Of a stretch of 5,575 bases of DNA, positions 1 through 5,362 are shown piece after piece. Made by a program: the position numbers and the translations under genes. Where the stretch lies: assembly GCA_038255255.1 (NCBI GenBank), contig JBBSLL010000058.1, positions 1-5,575 of the forward strand, read 5' to 3'. Under the pieces are notes generated by a model, which saw only the letters and a list, made by a program, of their open reading frames with translations, ran no database searches and had not been told where the DNA came from. Source of the DNA: JBBQNY01 sp038255255. GTDB lineage: Bacteria > Pseudomonadota > Gammaproteobacteria > Xanthomonadales > Ahniellaceae. Numbering within the stretch: position 1 is the stretch's first letter; each line of letters begins with the position of its first letter.

Positions 1-82
1 ACACGTCCCTGATTGGCACCTCACGGGCCTCGGCCTCGCGCAGGATCCGGATGATCTGTTCCTCGCTGTGACGCTTCTTCAT
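1..82 (-). CDS. IS3-family transposase OrfA, N-terminal fragment (continues off the left edge)
   Basis: This is the first 27 codons of an IS3-family OrfA, the DNA-binding subunit (HTH_Tnp_1 type) that recognises the element's ends. The visible start reads MKKRHSEEQIIRILREAEA, the classic N-terminus of these proteins: a basic start, SEEQII, then the first helix before the helix-turn-helix. The ATG is preceded by AGGCGAGGAG six bases upstream, a strong Shine-Dalgarno sequence that fixes the start. The frame is open to the window edge, so I cannot say whether the gene is intact. The protein differs from the OrfA at 422-685, so this is a different IS3 element. Confidence 0.8.
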   Translation of the reverse strand, partial: MKKRHSEEQIIRILREAEAREVPIRDV

Positions 83-151
83 GTAGTTCTCCTCGCCTTG
101 AAGGGTAAGAGAACTCACAATCCGTTTGGCTACACGATTCGGCTCAGGTCA
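47..151 (-). repeat. 105-bp IS leader/orfA start, copy 1 of a direct repeat
   Basis: This stretch, from the CCGG within orfA to the outer TGACC end of element A, is repeated at 1293-1397 in the same orientation with roughly a dozen differences by eye. This copy keeps an open orfA frame; the other does not. Confidence 0.85.
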
Positions 152-434
152 CCTGCAGCTTGGCCTCCACGTACAGCCGCTCCACGCGCTTGTAGTTCAC
201 GACGAGTCCTTGCTGACACAGCTTGAGATGGATCATGCCCACGCCGTAGCGTCGGTACCGCTGGGCCAGCGCCAGGATGCTCTCGCGCAGCTCGACGTTG
301 CGGTCGGGGCGCGGTGAGTAGCGGTACGCGCTCGCACTCATGCGAACGATGCAGAGCGCGCGTCGTTCGCTAAGCCCGCCGTCCATCAGATGCCGCACCA
401 GCTCCCGTCGAGCCGGTGCGGTCACCACTTTTTT
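144..434 (-). pseudogene. IS3-family transposase OrfB, 5' part only (element B)
   Basis: This is the OrfB frame of element B, entered by a -1 shift from orfA at the A-run near 428-434. In order it shows the N-terminal linker (VVTAPARRELVRHL), SERRAL, SASAYRYSPRPDRN, and an HTH_21-like segment with RRYGVGMIHLKL and VNYKRVERLYVEAKL. Homology then stops at KLQV and a TGA follows one codon later. A full OrfB of this group is around 270-280 residues and carries the rve/DDE catalytic core; only about 90 residues remain and no catalytic residue is present. The last codons belong to the end of element A. The gene is inactive by truncation; the family call is firm. Confidence 0.85.
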
Positions 435-685
435 CGCAACGCCTCCCGGGTGACCTCGTTTTCGAGCATCGACTCGGCCAACAGCTTCTTGAGACGCCCG
501 TTCTCGGTCTCGAGTTCGCGCAGCCGTTTGGCGTCGGACACGCTCATGCCCGCGAACTTGTTGCGCCACAGGTAAAACGACGCGTCGCTGAAACCGTGTC
601 GGCGACACAACTCCTTGACCGCCACGCCCGCTTCCGCTTCACGCAGAAAGCCAATGATCTGCTCTTCCGAAAATCGCTTCTTCAC
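422..685 (-). CDS. IS3-family transposase OrfA, IS407-like (element B)
   Basis: This is a complete 87-residue OrfA, the DNA-binding subunit of an IS3-family transposase. Residues 1-45 carry the HTH_Tnp_1 fold, with FSEEQIIGFLREAEAG, KELCRRHGFSDASFYLWRNKF and GMSVSDAKRL. Residues about 50-80 form a leucine-zipper-like coiled coil (RELETENGRLKKLLAES), and the end is ALRKKW. Length and ending are typical of IS407-type elements. I chose the GTG at 685 because AAGGAG lies seven bases upstream; a TTG two codons earlier would overlap that site. OrfA alone can bind ends and usually represses transposition when the fused OrfAB is absent. Here the partner orfB is truncated, so the protein is probably inert even if made. 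Confidence 0.88.
   Translation of the reverse strand: MKKRFSEEQIIGFLREAEAGVAVKELCRRHGFSDASFYLWRNKFAGMSVSDAKRLRELETENGRLKKLLAESMLENEVTREALRKKW
428..434 (-). promoter_or_regulatory. Programmed -1 frameshift site (A6G) joining orfA and orfB of element B
   Basis: The minus strand reads CGA AAA AAG TGG TGA at the end of orfA. A six-A run followed by G is the classic IS3-family slippery heptamer. A -1 slip here moves ribosomes from the LRKKW-stop frame into VVTAPARRE, the start of the OrfB homology. I see the heptamer and the frame change directly; a stimulatory downstream structure was not verified. The site is a fossil, because the product would be truncated. Confidence 0.75.
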
Positions 686-749
686 GTCCAATCTCCTTGC
701 TTGGGGGGATTGGACTCCAAAGGGACGTGCTACTCAAAATAGGGGGGAC

Positions 750-978
750 GTCGCGTCGGATCGAACAGATCACGGGGCTGAATTTCGGCGCATTGTCCCA
801 GTACGACGGCTTTTCCAACGAAGAGCGTGATACCGGGACGACGATCGAGTCTGTCATTCGAGACCAAGGCGACATCCGCGTTTAGCGCCGACGCCGACCA
901 TTGCACTATTGGCGTCGCTTGAACGGTTAAGACCAAAAATGCGAGCTCGCCCGTAAGGAACTTCTGCAACATGCTCAC
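750..978 (-). pseudogene. Possible secreted protein, 5' part, cut off by element B
   Basis: An open frame starts at GTG 978 or ATG 972 and runs about 75 codons before entering element B, where it ends. The N-terminus is signal-peptide-like: MLQKFLTGELAFLVLTVQATP, with a lysine and then a hydrophobic run ending in small residues. It continues with ADVALVSNDRLDRRPGITL, FVGKAVVLGQ and IQPRDLFDPTR. I do not recognise the family. The upstream Shine-Dalgarno is weak (AGGG about 11 bases before the GTG), and third-position GC is lower than in the two large genes, so it could be a chance frame. If real, its 3' part was lost or displaced by the insertion, and it need not belong to the same operon as the downstream genes. 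Confidence 0.35.
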
Positions 979-1292
979 TGCGGAATTCGCCCTGCCACGT
1001 ATTGCGATTTACCCTTCTTTTGGTAAGTAGCCGCTCGCTGGCGTAGGGGAATAACTTGGTAGGTGCATGTAACTCGCGGGATTACCGAGCCTGACCTGCT
1101 TCAGCGGCAGACGTGCTACTGATTGGCGGCGAAAGACCCACGGTGGATAGGATCCGCGCCCATGGAATCTAGCCCTCGCTAAACATGGATGATGAGCTGT
1201 GCATCGGCGCCATGGTTACGGTCGGTTCGTTATGGTGGGAGTCCGGTGGTGGCCGGCCTATCGCGAAGCACGGGCACGGTAATCGTTTTTTT
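979..1292. other. Intergenic stretch with no recognisable feature
   Basis: This is about 310 bases of mixed composition, less GC-rich than the large genes, between the truncated ORF and the IS relic. I found no convincing coding frame, tRNA-like structure, array or strong hairpin. One 44-codon plus-strand frame (1185-1316) lacks a ribosome binding site and runs into the IS relic. The stretch may hold the promoter of the truncated ORF near its lower-coordinate end, but no clear -35/-10 pair stands out. Confidence 0.6.
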
Positions 1293-1327
1293 CCGGATGA
1301 TCATTCCTCGCTGTGACCCTTCTTCAT
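1293..1327 (-). pseudogene. IS3-family OrfA, N-terminal relic with frameshift
   Basis: Translation from the ATG gives MKKGHSEE and then a stop. Compared with MKKRHSEEQII in the element A copy, CGT has become GGT (Arg to Gly) and one base is lost where CAG should follow GAGGAA, giving TGA. The ribosome binding site AGGCGAGGAG is still intact. Homology ends a few codons later. Confidence 0.75.
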
Positions 1328-1397
1328 GTAGTTCTCCTCGCCTTATAAGGTTAAGAGAACTCACAATCCGATTGGCCACACGATTCGTCTTTGGTCA
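1293..1397 (-). mobile_element. Relic of an IS3-family 5' end (second copy of the element A leader)
   Basis: The minus strand runs from TGACC through the same leader as element A (GAATCGTGTGGCCAATCGG, TTAACCTTATAAGGCGAGG, then ATG) at roughly 90% identity by eye, with at least one insertion and one deletion. It is also copy 2 of the 105-bp direct repeat. Similarity stops at CCGG near 1293, followed by unrelated sequence with an A-run. Only the outer end and about eleven codons of orfA survive, so this is an old decayed insertion or one side of a deletion. Confidence 0.8.
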
Positions 1398-1521
1398 GTA
1401 AGCGGTTCGCGCACACTGCCACGCTTTCCGTTCCGGAAAACTTCATACACCGTTGCAATCTATTCCGGACCGTTCGGGGCGTGCGCTCGCAGCCGCACTG
1501 ATGTTGCTCCCTGCGCTCCCT

Positions 1522-1551
1522 GCAAGCGTTTGTACGGGCCCGTATGCTTGC
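1522..1551 (-). terminator. Imperfect hairpin just downstream of the protease/propeller operon
   Basis: GCAAGC and GCTTGC arms flank the perfect 12-base palindrome TACGGGCCCGTA, forming a stem with an asymmetric bulge and a GGCC loop. It begins about 27 bases after the stop of the FG-GAP gene. There is no U-tract on the minus strand, so it is not a textbook intrinsic terminator. It could terminate weakly, protect the 3' end of the mRNA, or be a protein-binding palindrome. Confidence 0.35.
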
Positions 1552-1577
1552 ACCGCGCCCAGCCACGCAAGACGTTC

Positions 1578-3380
1578 TCAGTGAGTTGGTCGCACGCCAC
1601 GCAAGGCGACAGCAGCGGCAAGCGCAAGCGCCAGCGCGAGCAGCGCCCGATTGACGCCGTCCAGTGCCGTGACCGCTGTCGCGGAACCGGGACCGCCTTG
1701 CGGAGCGATGCTGACATACAACACAGCCATCCCGACTCGGAACCCGTCAACACGCGCGGTCGACGCGCCAATCAGCAGTTCATCGCGGCCGTCGGCGTTG
1801 AGGTCGGCCAATGCGCCGAGCGAAGCCCCGAATCGCGTGAAATCTGCGGTGCCGTCGATCGTGGCGGCGGCACCGGATGCCACCACGACCGGCGTCAGCA
1901 CGGTGCGCGGCGGAAACGCCTGACTCGATGCAGCCCGCCGTCCGAACACGATGTACACGCGGCCCCGCACGCCCTCGAAATTATAAGCAGCGCCGCCTGA
2001 GATCGCGATGTCGTCCACTCCGTCACCGTTGACGTCGCCGGCACGCGCGAGTGCAGCCCCCAGCTCAGCGCGCGGCGAAGGCGGGCCATCGAGCACGAAG
2101 CCGTCGCTGCCATCGCCGCCGAAGGCCGGATCGAGTCGCAGCAGATCGTATTCGGCGGCGAACCGATTCCGACCGTAAAGCACCGACACACGACCAAAAT
2201 CATCGTCCGCGCCTCCACCCGCCGGCTCGAAAAAAGCGGACCCATACGCCAGATCGACGAATCCGTCGTGATTGAGATCGGTCTCGCCGAGAATGCGGTC
2301 TGCGAAACCGAGCCCATAATTTGGACCGCCATTGACCACGAAGCCCAGGGCACCATCGCCGCCCTGCGCGGCACGCAGACGGCCCACCCTGAACTCGGTG
2401 CCGAGTGCGGCAACATTGCCCCCGAACACGACGTAACACGAGAAACCAAAGGGTGCCAATGTCGACAAACGACTGCAGACCTGCACGTCGGAAACACCGT
2501 CGCCGTTGAAATCGTGCCCGCCGATGATCCCGTTGGCACCGAAGTCCGCGTGCTCTATCGGCGACGGCTCGCCACGCAGCACCAGATCGGGCATTCCGAT
2601 CGTACGGGCCCTGCGACCGAAGTGGATCTGTACCGCCCCGGAGTCGTCCGCGAATTGGCCGACGTGACCGACCGCGATATCAGCCAAGCCGTCAGCATTG
2701 AAGTCGCCAGCTCGGCTCAGAGCGGAGGCGAATCCTCCGGTGCTGCCACCCGAGACCCGCAACAGCCGGCTGCCGTAGGCACCTTGCGCCGCGAGTAGCA
2801 GGTCGACACGCGCCGGAAACGGCGGGGCGCCCGGCGCGCGCGGCCCGCCGAAAAAGACGTAGAGCACACCCGACCACGGCGCGCCATCGCTCTGCGCGCG
2901 ATCGGCAAGGCCAAAGTCGTCGAACCCGTCCCCGTCGAAGTCGCCGAGGGGGGCGAGATAGCCTATGGTGGAGCCGGCCTGAATGAAGCCGTGCGCGACC
3001 GGATTGACCACCACGAAGCCGCGCGAACCGTCGCCTCCCTGCTCGGGTTCGAGGCTACGCAAGGACATCGGCATCGGCTCGCGCGAGCCGTACACGACAA
3101 AGGTCTTGCCGACGTTGGCCCGTTCCGCGTAAGAAGAACTTGGCGAGCCGACCGCGAAGTCAGTGAAGCCGTCGCCGTCGATGTCACCGATCTCGCGCAC
3201 CACTCGGCCGTGATCGCCCGGCTCGCCGCCGCCTAACTCTACTGCCCGATAGCCCGGCAAGTTGCCAAACGGCTGCGCGATGGCGGCGGTCGAACAGAGC
3301 AGGGCGAACCAACTCACGTGCCGCACCCACCGAGACTTCGGGCGCGACCGGTCGCAGCACGCGGAACGCAAACGAATCAC
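1578..3380 (-). CDS. Secreted seven-repeat FG-GAP (integrin-alpha-like) beta-propeller protein
   Basis: A 600-residue exported protein of FG-GAP repeats, the blades of integrin-alpha-type beta-propellers. Calcium-loop motifs of the DxDxDGxxD type lie at residues 66-74, 147-155, 226-234, 290-298, 368-376, 449-457 and 526-534; seven blades make a closed propeller. GGDGxxGF motifs precede blades 2, 5 and 6. A hydrophobic segment with AAIAQ near residue 36 suggests signal peptidase I cleavage. Residues 578-594 are an Ala/Leu helix followed by RGVRPTH, resembling IPTL/PEP-CTERM-style sorting tails but without a clear IPTL or PEP motif. I chose the GTG at 3380 because it overlaps the protease stop as GTGA, implying translational coupling. 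It gives a long basic n-region, so GTGs at 3326 or 3317 are alternatives; none has a strong Shine-Dalgarno. Likely role: calcium-dependent surface binding or adhesion. The ligand is unknown. Confidence 0.85.
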   Translation of the reverse strand: MIRLRSACCDRSRPKSRWVRHVSWFALLCSTAAIAQPFGNLPGYRAVELGGGEPGDHGRVVREIGDIDGDGFTDFAVGSPSSSYAERANVGKTFVVYGSREPMPMSLRSLEPEQGGDGSRGFVVVNPVAHGFIQAGSTIGYLAPLGDFDGDGFDDFGLADRAQSDGAPWSGVLYVFFGGPRAPGAPPFPARVDLLLAAQGAYGSRLLRVSGGSTGGFASALSRAGDFNADGLADIAVGHVGQFADDSGAVQIHFGRRARTIGMPDLVLRGEPSPIEHADFGANGIIGGHDFNGDGVSDVQVCSRLSTLAPFGFSCYVVFGGNVAALGTEFRVGRLRAAQGGDGALGFVVNGGPNYGLGFADRILGETDLNHDGFVDLAYGSAFFEPAGGGADDDFGRVSVLYGRNRFAAEYDLLRLDPAFGGDGSDGFVLDGPPSPRAELGAALARAGDVNGDGVDDIAISGGAAYNFEGVRGRVYIVFGRRAASSQAFPPRTVLTPVVVASGAAATIDGTADFTRFGASLGALADLNADGRDELLIGASTARVDGFRVGMAVLYVSIAPQGGPGSATAVTALDGVNRALLALALALAAAVALRGVRPTH

Positions 3381-5266
3381 AGTTCTACACCGCCGGAATC
3401 GCACGAGAGCGCGGCCGTGCGCGTGGCCACATGGTTGTTCGGATTCGGGTCGACGTGGCTGCCACTTAAGATGTGCGCCTTCAGCGTCACGCTGGGGCTG
3501 CCGTACGCGCTGCTGCACGCCCACGTAAGTGGAGCCGGGCCCGCCGGCAGGCTCTGGTAGGTGCAGCGCAGGTAGGAACATTGCCCGGCGCATTCCTCGA
3601 GCTCCGGCGGCGGCCGTCCCGCGCACGTCGCGAGGCCATTGTCCACGAAGCTGAGACCGATGACGCTACCGGAGTAGATGTCGACATCGACCACCAGCTG
3701 CCTCGCGCGGCTCGGACCGTGGTTGGTCACCTGCGCTGTAACCAGCGACCCGCCCACTTCGGCCGTGACACCAACGTCGGCTTCGACCATGCGATCGATC
3801 GCGCCGCGCATGCTTGGAAATGCACCAATGTTGCGCTCGTGCGGGGCCTGCGGTACGCCGGTCGCAGCCAGGTATCTGCGCAACTCCCGTGGCGTCATGA
3901 TGCTGCCGAGCCGGATTTTGGCGTGCTGCTGCGTGAGCAAGGCAGCGGCAGCGACCATCGGCGTAGCTCCGCTGGTGCCTCCGAAAGTGAACCGATACGT
4001 CTGGCGCGGGTCGTTCGGGGCGCCCGGCACTGGAAAAAAGTAACCAAACGTCGCCACGTTCTCTCCCCAACCCTGCAGATTCACCCTGCTGCCCCAGCTT
4101 GAAACTGGCATGGGTTGGTGAACAGCGTCGCTCGTGCCGGCGCCGACGATGATCGCGCCGCTGTCGCTCATTTGTCGCCACTCCGCAAAGCCGGGATGGG
4201 TGTCGGTATTGACGCAGCCGTTGCCGGCGGCTGCGACGACCACCCGCAGTGCGTCGGTTGCCGTCTTCGTTGCGGCATGGACAAATGGGTTGATTTCCGC
4301 GGGTCCACAAGTCGGACAGTCTGTGGAGCAGCTTCCCGGCGCGCCGCCGGCAAACTCCTGCATCTCCAACATCAACACGTCACCAGGTTCCGTGCGCCAA
4401 TGGGCGCTGGTGATGGCTTCAGGACGTCTCGGAATGCCATTCGCCCCGCCGGCTTTGTGCTCGGGGTGTACGTAGGCAACCGCGTTCGGGGCCATGCCTT
4501 TTAGGCCGTAGGCGTTGGGTACCGCGGTCAACATGCTGGTGGCGGCGGCGCCGTGACTACAAATGTTGAAACCGGACTGTGAAGGCGAAACGTTAGGCTC
4601 AGGTAAGAGTCGTTCTTCGATGTCTTCATGCTCGTTGAGCCAGCAATACTCGATGTCGGCGTACCGCATGCCCTCACCTCGCAGTCCGAAGAAGCCCGCT
4701 GCGTAGTCGATATCCAGCCCCGGGTTCGGTGCGAAGTAGGTTTGCGAACTTTCGTACAGTGGTGTCGTGGGCGGAATGTCTACCGGCGGCGGCGGCAGTG
4801 AGTGCGAAGCGTGAACGACCTCGACGAGGGCCAATTCCTGCAGACCATTGGCGATGTTCTGCTGTTCCGTTGGATTCGTAGTCGCGAATGCCAGACGGAA
4901 CATGCCGGCTAGATCCGGCTGCATCCGGTTCGAGTGCGCGAGCGCCTCGGCCTCGACCGCCGCGATCACCGCGGGTGCGAGGCCGATCTCGGGCGTCAGC
5001 GACAGGCCGTTGGCGTTGATGAAATTCTGCAGTGCCACGACGCTGAAGCCGGCTTCGGAGTAGACGACGGTTGGCGCGCTGGTGCGGATACGGGCAGCGT
5101 CGACGAACTTGACACTGACGTGATATGGCGCCGGCTTCGTTAGTATGTCGACCGGGGATTTAGGGTACGGCGTGCGCGGCAGTGGTGCGGAAGCGGCGTC
5201 ACTTGACCAAGCGAGGGCAATGATTAGGGGTAAGAAAGAGAAGGTAGTGCGAGCGAGTGGCGACAT
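3377..5266 (-). CDS. Secreted subtilisin-like serine protease (S8 family) with C-terminal DUF11/CARDB-like domain
   Basis: A 629-residue exported endopeptidase. Residues 1-27 are a Sec signal peptide (hydrophobic FLPLIIALAW, ending ASA). Residues about 45-155 look like a propeptide, followed by a Pro-rich linker. The catalytic domain spans about 175-495: Asp204 in YADIEYCW, His238 in SHGAAAT, oxyanion Asn349 in AAAGNG and nucleophile Ser432 in GGTSGATPM. The DxE and HG variants match S8 subfamilies with a DVEWGW-type Asp motif; the usual HGT reads HGA. A Cys-containing insert (C313, C317, C320) precedes the Asn region. Residues about 498-615 resemble a DUF11/CARDB beta-sandwich: VTNHGPSRARQLVVDV early and DPNPNNHVATRTA at the end. 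Twelve cysteines, six per half, suggest disulfides. GGAGG four to five bases before the ATG supports the start. It is the first gene of the likely operon. The substrate is unknown. Confidence 0.9.
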   Translation of the reverse strand: MSPLARTTFSFLPLIIALAWSSDAASAPLPRTPYPKSPVDILTKPAPYHVSVKFVDAARIRTSAPTVVYSEAGFSVVALQNFINANGLSLTPEIGLAPAVIAAVEAEALAHSNRMQPDLAGMFRLAFATTNPTEQQNIANGLQELALVEVVHASHSLPPPPVDIPPTTPLYESSQTYFAPNPGLDIDYAAGFFGLRGEGMRYADIEYCWLNEHEDIEERLLPEPNVSPSQSGFNICSHGAAATSMLTAVPNAYGLKGMAPNAVAYVHPEHKAGGANGIPRRPEAITSAHWRTEPGDVLMLEMQEFAGGAPGSCSTDCPTCGPAEINPFVHAATKTATDALRVVVAAAGNGCVNTDTHPGFAEWRQMSDSGAIIVGAGTSDAVHQPMPVSSWGSRVNLQGWGENVATFGYFFPVPGAPNDPRQTYRFTFGGTSGATPMVAAAALLTQQHAKIRLGSIMTPRELRRYLAATGVPQAPHERNIGAFPSMRGAIDRMVEADVGVTAEVGGSLVTAQVTNHGPSRARQLVVDVDIYSGSVIGLSFVDNGLATCAGRPPPELEECAGQCSYLRCTYQSLPAGPAPLTWACSSAYGSPSVTLKAHILSGSHVDPNPNNHVATRTAALSCDSGGVEL

Positions 5267-5302
5267 GAGGCCTCCGAGCTGACATTTTTGGGAACGTCAC
5301 GG

Positions 5303-5314
5303 TGCAGCGCTGCA
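5303..5314. repeat. 12-base perfect palindrome in the protease leader
   Basis: TGCAGCGCTGCA reads the same on both strands and lies between the right-hand IS remnant and the protease ribosome binding site. It could be an operator half-site pair or a small leader hairpin. A palindrome of this length can occur by chance in GC-rich DNA, and no partner copy was found. Confidence 0.25.
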
Positions 5315-5333
5315 ACCCGCCGGGCGCCTGCCC

Positions 5334-5362
5334 AGATTACGACCGTTTCTGCCAAGTTGAAA
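5334..5362 (-). promoter_or_regulatory. Weak candidate promoter for the protease operon
   Basis: On the minus strand TTTCAA is followed after 17 bases by TAATCT, giving a leader of about 60 bases before the protease ATG. Both hexamers match the sigma-70 consensus poorly; the spacing is the main support. The site would lie at the end of the IS3 remnant, so the operon's promoter may be IS-derived. No better candidate is visible in the short gap. Confidence 0.2.

Larger units (their letters stand above)
1..151 (-). mobile_element. 5' end of an IS3-family insertion sequence (element A), running off the left edge
   Basis: The minus strand begins with TGACC, a plausible IS3-type terminus starting in TG, followed by about 70 bases of leader and then an orfA start with a good ribosome binding site. 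The boundary at 151 rests on two observations. The orfB reading frame of the neighbouring element stops matching its family at this point (KLQV, then a stop). A second copy of this same leader at 1293-1397 loses similarity after the same GGTCA (plus strand). The element therefore appears to have inserted into the orfB of the next element. Its other end and most of its transposase lie outside the window, so a target duplication cannot be checked here. Confidence 0.75.
152..752 (-). mobile_element. Truncated IS3-family insertion sequence, IS407-like (element B)
   Basis: Element B holds a complete orfA and the first part of orfB on the minus strand. Its 5' end lies near 745-760: the region reads CCCCCCTATTTTGAGTAG on the minus strand, resembling IS3-family termini with a C-run, and the upstream protein-coding frame ends there. 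The exact terminal base cannot be fixed without the other inverted repeat. Its 3' two thirds are missing because element A begins inside orfB at about 151/152. It cannot mobilise itself, since the DDE integrase core is gone. Confidence 0.75.

Noticed and set aside
1110..1121. GACGTGCTACT shared with the element B leader (about 722-733)
   Set aside because: Similarity is limited to 11 bases and flanks do not match, so it does not support another IS end.
1185..1316. 44-codon plus-strand frame starting MDDELCIGAM
   Set aside because: No ribosome binding site, no recognised similarity, and the last part runs antisense through the IS relic.
1425..1439. TTTCCG-TTC-CGGAAA small hairpin between the operon and the IS relic
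   Set aside because: Six-pair stem with a three-base loop, no T-run on either side and too far from the gene end; could be chance.
1895..2539. Minus-strand 214-codon frame inside the FG-GAP gene
   Set aside because: Out-of-frame shadow; the FG-GAP motifs are in the other frame, and this one is Ser/Arg/Cys-rich without domains.
2268..2798. Long plus-strand open frame of 176 codons
   Set aside because: Antisense shadow of the FG-GAP gene; composition mirrors the repeat codons, with no start signal.
3293..3299. Lipobox-like FALLC in the FG-GAP signal peptide
   Set aside because: Leu directly before Cys does not fit the lipobox, which needs Gly, Ala or Ser there; AAIAQ is a better signal peptidase I site.
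3381..3626. Upstream extension of the FG-GAP reading frame (82 more codons)
   Set aside because: It lies wholly inside the protease C-terminal domain, is Arg/Pro-rich with no domain signature, and would place the signal peptide in mid-protein.
3666..4310. Minus-strand 214-codon frame inside the protease gene
   Set aside because: Out-of-frame shadow, rich in Arg; the catalytic motifs are in the main frame.
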